From: Kiritimatiellia bacterium
GTDB lineage: Bacteria; Verrucomicrobiota; Kiritimatiellia; SLAD01
Direction: 5' to 3'
Length of the DNA: 25,006 bases
Assembly: GCA_007128275.1 (NCBI GenBank)
Contig: SKXR01000102.1
Span: 1-25,006, forward strand
Part shown: positions 7,320 to 14,525 of the stretch, piece by piece
Layout of the letters: each line of letters begins with the position of its first letter
How positions within the stretch are numbered: the stretch's first letter is position 1
Notes under the pieces: model-generated
Seen by the model: only the letters and a program-made list of their open reading frames with translations
Database searches by the model: none
What the model was told of the DNA's origin: nothing
Made by a program: the position numbers and the translations under genes

Positions 7320-9044
7320 CTAGGTTTCCGCCAGGTCTTCGTTGTCTTCAGAAACGCGCAGCACCTCTTCCACCGTCGTCACGCCGCGCAACACCTTGGT
7401 CCAGCCGTCGTGACGCAGCGGACGCATCCCATGTTTCAGCGCCATGTTGCGCACCTCGGTGGCGCCCGCCCGCGCGACAATGAGAGGACGGATCCGGTCC
7501 GTAATGGGAATGATTTCATAAATCCCGGTGCGCCCCGTGAAGCCCGTGTTCCGGCATGTCTCGCACCCCACGGCCTCGTAAATCGCCCCATCGCTCAGTC
7601 GCTCCATCGGGAATCCAACGCTCTGCAGAAAGTCGTGATCCAGCTCTTTCGGGCGGCGACAGGTCTTGCAGAGCTGGCGCACCAGACGCTGAGCAATCAA
7701 TCCCTCCACCGACGAGGCCACCAGAAACGGCTCAATCCCCATGTCCACCAACCGCGTCACCGCGCCGGCCGCATCGTTCGTATGAAGCGTGCTGAACACC
7801 AAATGGCCCGTAAGCGCGGCGCGAATGGCGATCTCCGCCGTCTCGCGGTCGCGCACCTCGCCAACCATGATCACGTCCGGGTCCTGCCGCAAAATATGAC
7901 GCAAACCCATGGCAAACGAGAGCCCGATTTCCGAGCGCACCTGGATCTGATTGATCCCCGCCATCTCGTACTCGATCGGTTCCTCAATCGTGATGATCCG
8001 TTTATCAATGGAATTGATCGTGTGCAGCCACGCGTACAACGACGTGGATTTACCGGACCCCGTCGGCCCTGTCACCAGCAAAATGCCGTGCGGTTTCGTA
8101 ATCAGCTTTTTCAGCACCTTTTCGTCTTCGGGTTCCAACCCCAGCTTGTCCAATCCCGTCAACCCGCTGTGCCGCATCAGCAACCGCAAGCTCACGCTCT
8201 CGCCGTACACCGTCGGCATCGTGGACACGCGCACGTCGATGTCCTCCCCGCGAATCTTCAAGCTGATGCGCCCGTCCTGCGGCAAACGCTTCTCCGCAAT
8301 GTCCATGTTCGCCATGACCTTGATGCGCGAGATGATGGACGCCTGAAACCGTTTCAAGTGCGCAGGCACCGGCGTTTGGTGCAGAACCCCGTCGATACGG
8401 TACCGGATGCGCAGCGACATCTCCATCGGCTCCATATGAATGTCGGTGGCCCGGTCCTGATACGCTTCCCAAATGATTTGGTTAACGAACTTCACAACCG
8501 ACGCTTCCTGGTCGACCTCGCCGAGATCCTTCTTCGAGGCGTCTTCGGGCGCCAGCTCGATCCGATCATCCTGAATCATCCGTTCCAGCGTATCCGCACC
8601 CACGCCGTAAAACTTCGTCGCCGCCTTGGCAATATCGGAGGCCGGGCTCAAGGCCAGCCGCACCCGCATGCCGGACGCCATACGCAACGCGTCGATCAAA
8701 CCGGGCACAAACGGATCATGCGTCGCCACGCGCAACGTGCGCTCCTCCAAGGCAACAGGTATGACGTTGTATTGGAAGATCGCTTTCGTGGAGAGTTTCT
8801 CGAGCACGGTCGGCTCAATGGCGGCGTCCGACAGACGCACAAACGGAATGGCCATGGCCTTCGCCAGCGCTTCCAGAAATTGGTCTTCCCGGGCAAGCCC
8901 TTGGTCCACCACCACGTCCGTAATGGAACGCCCGCTCTGCTGATGGCCTTCCAGAAGTTCAGCAATCTGGGATTCCGTAAACAGGCCGGAATGTTCCAAC
9001 AACGCGGCAAGCTTGGTATATTGAGGCGTAACAGTTGATTGCAT
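7320..9044 (-). CDS. gspE: GspE secretion ATPase
   Basis: 574-residue cytoplasmic hexameric ATPase that powers pseudopilus assembly. An N-terminal MshEN/N1E-type region (about 1-145) is followed by N2 (about 180-300, with DIHMEP) and the catalytic domain. Walker A GPTGSGKST is at 326-334, the Asp box ITIEEPIEYE at 351-360, Walker B VIMVGE at 391-396 and the His box LVFSTLHTNDAAGAV at 415-429. A C-terminal tetracysteine zinc module (C459, C462, C494, C497) separates GspE from most PilT-type retraction ATPases. A PilB-type pilus ATPase is the main alternative, but the downstream GspG-K set favours T2SS. It is the first gene of the leftward operon. No Shine-Dalgarno sequence is visible before ATG 9044. 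Confidence 0.95.
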   Translation of the reverse strand: MQSTVTPQYTKLAALLEHSGLFTESQIAELLEGHQQSGRSITDVVVDQGLAREDQFLEALAKAMAIPFVRLSDAAIEPTVLEKLSTKAIFQYNVIPVALEERTLRVATHDPFVPGLIDALRMASGMRVRLALSPASDIAKAATKFYGVGADTLERMIQDDRIELAPEDASKKDLGEVDQEASVVKFVNQIIWEAYQDRATDIHMEPMEMSLRIRYRIDGVLHQTPVPAHLKRFQASIISRIKVMANMDIAEKRLPQDGRISLKIRGEDIDVRVSTMPTVYGESVSLRLLMRHSGLTGLDKLGLEPEDEKVLKKLITKPHGILLVTGPTGSGKSTSLYAWLHTINSIDKRIITIEEPIEYEMAGINQIQVRSEIGLSFAMGLRHILRQDPDVIMVGEVRDRETAEIAIRAALTGHLVFSTLHTNDAAGAVTRLVDMGIEPFLVASSVEGLIAQRLVRQLCKTCRRPKELDHDFLQSVGFPMERLSDGAIYEAVGCETCRNTGFTGRTGIYEIIPITDRIRPLIVARAGATEVRNMALKHGMRPLRHDGWTKVLRGVTTVEEVLRVSEDNEDLAET

Positions 9045-9107
9045 GGTTATCGTTGGTCATTAGTACCGCACGAAAGGCGCGTATTCAAATCATTAATGCG
9101 CTCATCG

Positions 9108-9135
9108 ACACGCGACACGCGACACCCGACACGCG
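9108..9135. repeat. (ACACNCG)4 tandem repeat between divergent operons
   Basis: Four tandem 7-bp units (ACACGCG, ACACGCG, ACACCCG, ACACGCG) lie in the 197-bp divergent region between gspE and the plus-strand gene at 9242. The same unit recurs at 15223-15236 and 21308-21356. The rest of this intergenic region shows no clear promoter for either direction. Confidence 0.8.
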
Positions 9136-9241
9136 AAACCGCGCCCTCGTGTCAAGCAGCATCCATCTCGATGATCGGCGAATTGGACGGGACCCTGCCC
9201 CCGGGGCCAAGCTTTCCTTGATTCGCCCCCCCAACTCCGCT

Positions 9242-9733
9242 ATGAAGAACCGAATGAACGATAAAGAATACGAGTCCGGCTCCATCTTCACCGCATACGC
9301 GCCCGGCGTGGACGCCGCGGCCATTGTTCGCGAGGTCGAGGAAACCGTAGCCCGGAAAATGGAAGAAGGCGTCTATGACGACGCCCGTGTCGCCCGCGCG
9401 GAACGCTCCAACCTCGCCACCCTGCGTAATCACGACGAGTTCCTCGAATTCTATCTCAAATGCCTCCGCGACGCCGCCTTCGTCGATATCTCCGACTTTG
9501 AAATCCGTGAACGGCGCCGGGGACTCGCCCCCTTTCTGGTGCGGCTGAAGAAGACCATTTGGAGCCTGCTCAAATTCTATACCTACCGCCTCTGGTCGCA
9601 ACAAAACCAGGTCAACGGATTGCTCGTCACGGCCGTGGAAAATATCGACCAGAAATATGCCGCAAAGATTCGGGCGCTCGAAAAACGGATCAGCGAACTC
9701 GAAGGCAAAACGGAGAAGGAGCGCGACACCTGA
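9242..9733 (+). CDS. Coiled-coil protein of unknown function, coupled to a glycosyltransferase
   Basis: 163 residues from ATG 9242 (an alternative ATG lies at 9254; neither has a strong ribosome-binding site). I do not recognise a named family. The N-terminal motif (VDAAAIVREVEETVARKMEEGVYDD) resembles short N-terminal segments preceding methyltransferases and other enzymes in polysaccharide loci. The middle (about 90-130) is basic and aromatic (LVRLKKTIWSLLKFYTYRLWSQQ), possibly amphipathic and membrane-associated. The C-terminus (about 130-158) is a predicted coiled coil (AKIRALEKRISELEGKTEKE). There is no signal peptide. The stop TGA shares one base with the start of the next gene, so the two are translationally coupled. 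It may be an adaptor for the glycosyltransferase at the membrane (inference). The frame extends upstream to 9035, but that part covers the tandem repeat and is unlikely to be coding. Confidence 0.72.
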   Translation: MKNRMNDKEYESGSIFTAYAPGVDAAAIVREVEETVARKMEEGVYDDARVARAERSNLATLRNHDEFLEFYLKCLRDAAFVDISDFEIRERRRGLAPFLVRLKKTIWSLLKFYTYRLWSQQNQVNGLLVTAVENIDQKYAAKIRALEKRISELEGKTEKERDT

Positions 9734-10914
9734 TGCCCCGTGCGGAACGCATCGCTTTCGTCACCCCGCGCTTCTCCGAACAGGCCACCATCGGCGGAGC
9801 GGAAACCCTGATCAAGAACCTCGCCCTGCGCGCCGCCAAGGCAGGACGGAAAGTCACACTCCTGACGACCTGTGCCCAGGACCATTTTACATGGGAAAAT
9901 TCCATCCCCCCCGGCCGCACGACCGTGGACGGCATCGACGTGGAATACTTTCCCGTGGACGAGGACCGCGACCTCGAAACCTTCCTGCGCGCGCAAAACG
10001 CCATCTGTGCGCAGGGCGCCTACACGGAGGAAGACGAGGAAGCGTGGATGCGCAACAACGTCAACAGCCGCGCGCTCAATGAACATTTGCGGAAACACGG
10101 CGATGCGTACGATCGGATTGTCATGGGCCCTTACCTCTTCGGGCTCATCTACTACGCAGCCCACATTCATCCGCAAAAGACCTTGCTGGTGCCCTGCCTG
10201 CACGACGAACCGTTCGCGTGGTTGCGCATCATGCAATCCCTGTTTGATCACGTCTCCGGCTTCCTGTTCAACACGGAACCGGAACAGGAACTCGCACGCC
10301 GCCTGTTCGACGTGCCGCCCGGGAAATGCGCGGTGGTCGGCATGGGCCTGGAACCGTTCGACGCAGATCCGAAGGCGTTTGCCGCGCGACACGGCTTGAG
10401 CGAGCCCTACATCATGTATGCAGGCCGCCGCGAACCGCTGAAAGGCACTCCGCTCCTGCTCGATTACATGCGGACCTTCCGCGAACGCACGGGCGAAGAT
10501 ATCCGGCTGGTCTTCACCGGCAGCGGCCCGATCGAAGCGGCGCCGGAACTGGAGCCCTTCATTCTGGATGTCGGCTTTGTTTCCGAAGAAGAAAAGCGGG
10601 AAGCGATGGCCGGCGCTTTGGCGTTCGTCCATCCCTCGGTGAACGAAAGCTTGGGCATCGTCTTGCTGGAAGCGTGGCTGGCGCGGGTCCCGGCGCTGGT
10701 CCACGCGCGCGGCGCCGTGTTGCGCTGGCAATGCGAACAGAGCGGCGGCGGACTTTGGTTCCGGCATTACCCGGATTTCGAAGAGGAACTGCGGCTCCTG
10801 ATCGATCAACCCGAGCTCCGCAAACAACTGGCCGCCTCCGGCCGCGCTTACGTCGAGAACACGTACTCATGGACCGCCGTCGAACAACGCCTCTTCGCCG
10901 CGCTCGATCAATAG
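9733..10914 (+). CDS. GT4-type glycosyltransferase (GT-B fold)
   Basis: 393 residues, cytoplasmic, predicted retaining glycosyltransferase using a nucleotide sugar. The N-terminal Rossmann domain starts RIAFVTPRFSEQATIGGAET with the Gly-rich acceptor-side loop at 20-23. The C-terminal domain starts with YIMYAGRREPLKG at 226-238, where K237 fits a phosphate-binding lysine, then VFTGSG. The hallmark E-x7-E motif is ESLGIVLLE (E305, E313). The ATG at 9733 lies inside TGATG with the upstream stop. The sugar donor and acceptor cannot be deduced. The partner and the nearby exporter and sugar kinase suggest envelope polysaccharide or lipid glycosylation. It is convergent with the ABC exporter gene. 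Confidence 0.9.
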   Translation: MPRAERIAFVTPRFSEQATIGGAETLIKNLALRAAKAGRKVTLLTTCAQDHFTWENSIPPGRTTVDGIDVEYFPVDEDRDLETFLRAQNAICAQGAYTEEDEEAWMRNNVNSRALNEHLRKHGDAYDRIVMGPYLFGLIYYAAHIHPQKTLLVPCLHDEPFAWLRIMQSLFDHVSGFLFNTEPEQELARRLFDVPPGKCAVVGMGLEPFDADPKAFAARHGLSEPYIMYAGRREPLKGTPLLLDYMRTFRERTGEDIRLVFTGSGPIEAAPELEPFILDVGFVSEEEKREAMAGALAFVHPSVNESLGIVLLEAWLARVPALVHARGAVLRWQCEQSGGGLWFRHYPDFEEELRLLIDQPELRKQLAASGRAYVENTYSWTAVEQRLFAALDQ

Positions 10915-10927
10915 CCCACGTTCGGGC

Positions 10928-11121
10928 GATTGCGCAAGACGACGGTCCTTTCGAGCGCCATACAAACCCAGCGGCTCGGCCAGAGGCCTCGCCCTACCTG
11001 CCCCTGGAGATCGCGGATCAAATGGTAGGGCGAACCGTCCCGGTGAGACGAGAGCGTGGACAGCGATTGCGCGTGACAACGGTCTTTTCAAGATCCATAC
11101 ACGCCCAGCGGGCTCGGTCAG
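10928..11121. repeat. Imperfect direct repeat (about 57 bp, two copies) in a convergent intergenic region
   Basis: Copy A is 10928-10983 and copy B 11065-11121. Both start GATTGCGC and end CAGCG(G)GCTCGG(C/T)CAG, and they agree at about 46 of 57 positions by eye. Copy B reaches the last codons of the ABC exporter. Between them is an 8-bp inverted repeat, GCCCTACC (10991-10998) and GGTAGGGC (11024-11031). Together they fill the 203 bp between the convergent glycosyltransferase and exporter genes. The arrangement looks like a composite of dispersed intergenic repeat modules. Confidence 0.65.
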
Positions 11122-12869
11122 GCTTCGGTGAGTTGCATCTTGAGTAAATCCTGGAAGAATCCGCCGCGCGCCACCAGCTCGTCGTAACGCCCCTCTTCCA
11201 GGACAGCCCCTTCCTTCATGACGATGATTCGGTCGGCTTGCCGGATCGTGCTGAGACGATGGGCAATGGTGATGACGGTGCGCCCGCTGGAGACGCGCCG
11301 GATGGCGTCCTGCACCAGCCGCTCGCTTTCGTAGTCCAGGGCCGAGGTGGCTTCGTCGAGAATGAGAATGCGCGGATTGCGCAGTACCGCGCGGGCAATC
11401 GACAGGCGCTGACGTTGGCCGCCGGACAACATGACGCCCCTTTCGCCGACTATCGTGTCAAAGCCGTCCGCCAGCCGCACGATGAATTCCTCCGCGTTAG
11501 CCATCCGGGCGGCCTCGCGGATATCCTCGTCGGAAGCGTCCGGCCGGGCAAAACGGATGTTCTCCGCAATGGTGCCGGAGAAGAGGATGATGTCCTGCAA
11601 CACCACGGCCGCCTGACGCCGTAAGCCGCGCATATCGAGTTCGGACTGGGACACGCCGTCGATAAGCACGTCGCCCCGATCCGGTTTATAGAGCCCGAGA
11701 ATCAACTGCGCGATCGTGCTTTTCCCCGCCCCGGAGGGTCCCACGAGCGCCGTGTGTTTGCCGCCCTCGATGTCCAGGGTGAAATCCGTGAACACATTGC
11801 GCAGCGTCTCGGGATACGCGAAGGTTACGTGTTGGAAACGGATATCGCCTTTGAGATCGGGCAAGGGCGTTCGACCGTGCCATTCCTCCACATACTCGGA
11901 GTCGAGCAGTTCCTTGACGCTGCGATACCCTTCCTGCGCCACGAAATATTGTTCGATCATCCCCGCAAACGCGTGTACCGGCATGAGGATGATCGGCAAC
12001 CCCGCCATGAAGGCCAACAGCGTGCCCATCGTCATGCTGCCTTGAATCACGTAATACGCGCCGCCGGCCACGGTAATCAGCGCGAACCCCTGAATCATTA
12101 CATAAACAAAGGTCGAGTAGATCGCGCTGATGTTGGCGAGATTGAAGCGCGACCGCGCAAGGGTGTAGCTGTACTCGTCGAGATTCTGCGTGACCTGCTC
12201 CTCCTCCCCGAAACTTCGGACCAGTCGCAGAGCGCTGATGGCTTCGCCCGCCGCGCCGGTGAGCTTCTCCTGCGCGAGCCGCGTCTCCCGGTTGATCTGT
12301 TTCATCCGCTTGAAGAAGATGTTTCGAAGGACCGCGTACAAGGGAATCATCAAAACGAGCACGAGCGAGAGTTGCCAGTGGAGCATGACCAGAATAACGG
12401 AGAGGGAAAAGCTGTAGAGGATGGTGGGCAGAAACTGATTCATCATCTGCATCGTAATGGCTTCGATTTTCTGCGTGTCGAACGCGTATTTCGAGAGCAG
12501 CCGTCCGGTCTTCTGCCGGTCCAAATACCCGAAGTTCAGGAAATGCAGTTTATTGAATATCCCGCCGCGCAGCCGCATCATCATCAACCCGTTTTGCCGA
12601 CTGATCAGGATGGCGCCGAGCACGGCAAAGGCATAATGCAAAAGGAGCATCCCAACGATGATAACGGAGATATAGGCGATGCCGGGCAGATGCGATGCTT
12701 CGACATACACATCGATGATGACCTGAAACAACCACGGGATCGGAGCGATAACCGCGCTGCGCAGGAGGGCCATCGCCACGCCGCGATAAAAGACGCGCCG
12801 GTTACCGACGAGATACCGAATCAAACTCGGCGGATACCCATTATCGACCGTGTTTGATCGTTCGTTCAT
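11118..12869 (-). CDS. MsbA-like ABC exporter (TMD-NBD fusion)
   Basis: 583-residue half-transporter of the ABCB/MsbA type, working as a dimer in the inner membrane. Six TM helices lie in residues ~30-310 with the coupling-region signature GAAGEAISALRLVRSFGEE. The NBD has Walker A GPSGAGKS (377-384), Q-loop VVLQDIILF, signature LSGGQ (481-485), Walker B ILILDE (501-506), D-loop SALD and H-loop H537. The substrate is not deducible from sequence; lipid A/glycolipid, peptide or drug are all possible. The ATG overlaps the stop of the small upstream membrane protein by 4 bp, and the unit also carries a ROK kinase. It is the last gene of the promoter-driven unit that begins at 14424. Confidence 0.92.
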   Translation of the reverse strand: MNERSNTVDNGYPPSLIRYLVGNRRVFYRGVAMALLRSAVIAPIPWLFQVIIDVYVEASHLPGIAYISVIIVGMLLLHYAFAVLGAILISRQNGLMMMRLRGGIFNKLHFLNFGYLDRQKTGRLLSKYAFDTQKIEAITMQMMNQFLPTILYSFSLSVILVMLHWQLSLVLVLMIPLYAVLRNIFFKRMKQINRETRLAQEKLTGAAGEAISALRLVRSFGEEEQVTQNLDEYSYTLARSRFNLANISAIYSTFVYVMIQGFALITVAGGAYYVIQGSMTMGTLLAFMAGLPIILMPVHAFAGMIEQYFVAQEGYRSVKELLDSEYVEEWHGRTPLPDLKGDIRFQHVTFAYPETLRNVFTDFTLDIEGGKHTALVGPSGAGKSTIAQLILGLYKPDRGDVLIDGVSQSELDMRGLRRQAAVVLQDIILFSGTIAENIRFARPDASDEDIREAARMANAEEFIVRLADGFDTIVGERGVMLSGGQRQRLSIARAVLRNPRILILDEATSALDYESERLVQDAIRRVSSGRTVITIAHRLSTIRQADRIIVMKEGAVLEEGRYDELVARGGFFQDLLKMQLTEA

Positions 12870-13153
12870 ACATACATCTTTTCAACCGCGTCCCCCTCCG
12901 GCCCACACTTTGCAAAGTGTGGGCCGGGAGCGTCGAGGCCGCGAGCGCGCGCGGCGCGCATCGGAATAGAAAGCGGGGAGAACGCCATCGGCAAACAGGC
13001 GATTTCCCGCGCTCGAAGCAGCGATTGCTCGGGCCCTGCCTCGGAGCGACGGGCGGTGTCCCGATACAATAAGATCAGGCCCACAACAATAAGAGCCAGG
13101 CCGACGATGGCGGCAATAGCAATGGACCAGCGGCTGTATTTCCCGGTCTTCAT
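12866..13153 (-). CDS. Small single-TM protein, coupled to the ABC exporter
   Basis: 95 residues of no recognised family. A basic N-terminus (MKTGKYSRW) is followed by one TM helix (about 10-30, IAIAAIVGLALIVVGLILLY) and a soluble tail. The second half, from about residue 63, is encoded by GC-rich DNA containing a 30-bp perfect palindrome, so the tail may be repeat-derived rather than functional. It starts 8 bp after the ROK stop, and its TGA overlaps the exporter ATG by 4 bp; both support it being translated. It could be an accessory to the exporter or a spacer peptide that delivers ribosomes to it. No strong Shine-Dalgarno sequence is seen. Confidence 0.6.
   Translation of the reverse strand: MKTGKYSRWSIAIAAIVGLALIVVGLILLYRDTARRSEAGPEQSLLRAREIACLPMAFSPLSIPMRAARARGLDAPGPHFAKCGPEGDAVEKMYV
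12898..12927. repeat. 30-bp perfect palindrome inside a small coding gene
   Basis: A perfect dyad of 15 bp per arm centred between 12912 and 12913, with core CTTTGCAAAG and GC-rich ends. It lies within the coding frame of the 95-aa protein and about 30-60 bp upstream of the exporter start on the minus strand. The same 10-bp core occurs at 14483-14492. No U-tract follows on either strand, so it is not a standard intrinsic terminator. Confidence 0.85.
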
Positions 13154-13161
13154 GCTACGCG

Positions 13162-14136
13162 CTATTCCAGCAGGACCATGGCGGCGCCGCCGATGACGCC
13201 GGCGTCGTTGCCGAGCGCGGCCTTCTTGATCTCCAGCCGGTCCGCAAAATTGATATTCAATCGCTCACGCAAATGCCGATGCAACGGCTCGTACAAAATA
13301 GGCCCGCTCTGCCCCACCCCGCCGCCGATAATGATCGCCTGCGGTTGCAATAGATAGGTGACCGAAGCCAGCGCCGCCGCGAGGCAATCCGCCACCTCAT
13401 CGTAAACGGTGATGGACAGGGGGTCGCCCTGTTCGGCGGCCTTTTCAATCAACAGGGGATCAATGCGCGACCGATCGCCCTCGCACAGGGCGTCGAGCAA
13501 CGACGTCCTGCCCTCGTCCAGGTAACGGAGGGCACGTTCAACAATGCGGCGGTTCCCCACATATTGTTCCAAGCCGCCGCGCCCGTTGGGCGCCGGCACG
13601 CCGTTCATGTCGATGGTCATATGCCCGAGCTCACCCGCCATATGATGCGCCCCGCGATAGATGCGGTTATGAATCAACAGCGCGCCCCCCACGCCCGTCC
13701 CCAACGTGACGAACACGGCATGCTGATAGGTGCGACCCGCCCCGAACGTACATTCGCCCGTGGCCATGGCATTGACATCGTTGTCCACCCGCACCGGCAA
13801 CCCGATCCGCTCTTCCATTAACGACGCCAACGGCACCCCGGACCAACCCGGCACATTGGGCAATTCAAAGATATGGCCGCGCGCAAAATCAACGAAGCCG
13901 GGCACCCCTATTCCGACGCCGGACAGCGCTGCCGGCCGAGCGCTGCGCCCCTCCCGCGCCAGGACGTGGATCCCTTCCGCCATCGCATCCATCCAAGCGG
14001 CGCGGTTCGGCAGGGTCGCAGTGGGAATTCTGCGCCGGGCCACGATCGTTCCGGCATCATCAACCAACGCCATCTTGATGAAGGTTCCGCCGAAATCTAT
14101 ACCGACCGCATATCGGGGCTCGTCGTGCTCTTGCAT
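13162..14136 (-). CDS. ROK-family sugar kinase (glucokinase-like), zinc cysteines missing
   Basis: 324 residues, cytoplasmic, ATP-dependent phosphorylation of a hexose or amino sugar. The ATP site motif DFGGTFIK is near residue 14, the catalytic Asp lies in DNDVNAMATGE, LGTGVGGAL and the substrate-binding Glu/His are in GELGHMTID, and the C-terminal IIIGGGVGQSG is present. In most ROK proteins the region after GELGH holds a zinc site of the form CxCGxxGCxE. Here the equivalent is PAPNGRGGLEQYVG with no cysteine. Several ROK kinases are known to lack cysteines here, so activity is still likely. The start ATG 14136 has AAGGA 5 bp upstream. It lies 30 bp after the Cys-rich protein gene and 8 bp before the small TM protein. 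Confidence 0.9.
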   Translation of the reverse strand: MQEHDEPRYAVGIDFGGTFIKMALVDDAGTIVARRRIPTATLPNRAAWMDAMAEGIHVLAREGRSARPAALSGVGIGVPGFVDFARGHIFELPNVPGWSGVPLASLMEERIGLPVRVDNDVNAMATGECTFGAGRTYQHAVFVTLGTGVGGALLIHNRIYRGAHHMAGELGHMTIDMNGVPAPNGRGGLEQYVGNRRIVERALRYLDEGRTSLLDALCEGDRSRIDPLLIEKAAEQGDPLSITVYDEVADCLAAALASVTYLLQPQAIIIGGGVGQSGPILYEPLHRHLRERLNINFADRLEIKKAALGNDAGVIGGAAMVLLE

Positions 14137-14166
14137 GGGGTTCCTTAGCGGAATGACGAAGATCGT

Positions 14167-14424
14167 TCAGGCGGGCCGTTCATCTTTGCCGGGACCGGTA
14201 TCGGCTTCCGGGACATCCTGGATCAGGGCTTTGAGATTGGGGACATCCGCAAAATCGGGTTCTTCCTCTTCCTCGTCCAACTCCGCCATCTCGGCGCATT
14301 CGGGACAGAGATTCGAATTGGGAAAACACTTGGAACAAAATTCGCAACCGCATACGGCGCACTCAATCCAGTACTCCTCACAGTTCGGCTCGCCGCAAAA
14401 TCCCATGTCCTGTTCCGGTGCCAC
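14167..14424 (-). CDS. Small cysteine-rich, acidic zinc-binding-type protein (GTG start)
   Basis: 85 residues with nine cysteines in the first 43 (C10, C15, C22, C25, C27, C30, C33, C40, C43), arranged as CxxC-type pairs (ECAVCGCEFCSKC, then LCPEC). This suggests one or two treble-clef/RING- or B-box-like zinc sites. The remainder is very acidic (EMAELDEEEEEPDFADV). There is no signal peptide or TM. I do not recognise the family; a protein- or nucleic-acid-binding adaptor is possible. The start is GTG, decided by a strong AAGGAG with a 7-bp spacer and by a promoter placed about 40 bp upstream. It is the first gene of the unit leading to the ROK kinase and exporter. Confidence 0.78.
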   Translation of the reverse strand: MAPEQDMGFCGEPNCEEYWIECAVCGCEFCSKCFPNSNLCPECAEMAELDEEEEEPDFADVPNLKALIQDVPEADTGPGKDERPA

Positions 14425-14431
14425 GTCGTCT

Positions 14432-14437
14432 CTCCTT
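14432..14437 (-). promoter_or_regulatory. Ribosome-binding site AAGGAG for the GTG start at 14424
   Basis: AAGGAG on the minus strand lies 7 bp before the GTG. This fixes the unusual start codon of the Cys-rich protein, as no ATG with a comparable site is near. Confidence 0.8.
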
Positions 14438-14462
14438 CCCTCGTGCCCTTGCCTGCTCGTGC

Positions 14463-14491
14463 ATCATACCCCGGGCACCATGCTTTGCAAA
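14463..14491 (-). promoter_or_regulatory. Sigma70-type promoter for the Cys-rich/ROK/TM/ABC unit
   Basis: -35 TTTGCA (14486-14491), 17-bp spacer, -10 TATGAT (14463-14468), predicting a start near 14456 and a leader of about 32 nt ending in AAGGAG-GTG. A 12-bp palindrome GCTTTGCAAAGC (14482-14493) covers the -35 box and could be an operator. Confidence 0.6.
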
Positions 14492-14525
14492 GCGCTTCCC
14501 CCAAAAAACGCGGCGGGGCACGAAA

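Noticed and set aside
7314..9038. 574-codon plus-strand frame
   Set aside because: Exact antisense of gspE, whose Walker motifs are unmistakable.
9127..9155. TTGACA at 9150-9155 (minus) as a gspE promoter
   Set aside because: The expected -10 position is GTGTCG within the tandem repeat, with no resemblance to TATAAT.
10867..11091. 74-codon minus-strand frame after the exporter
   Set aside because: It is only the translation of the repeat region and the end of the antisense of the glycosyltransferase gene; no ribosome-binding site.
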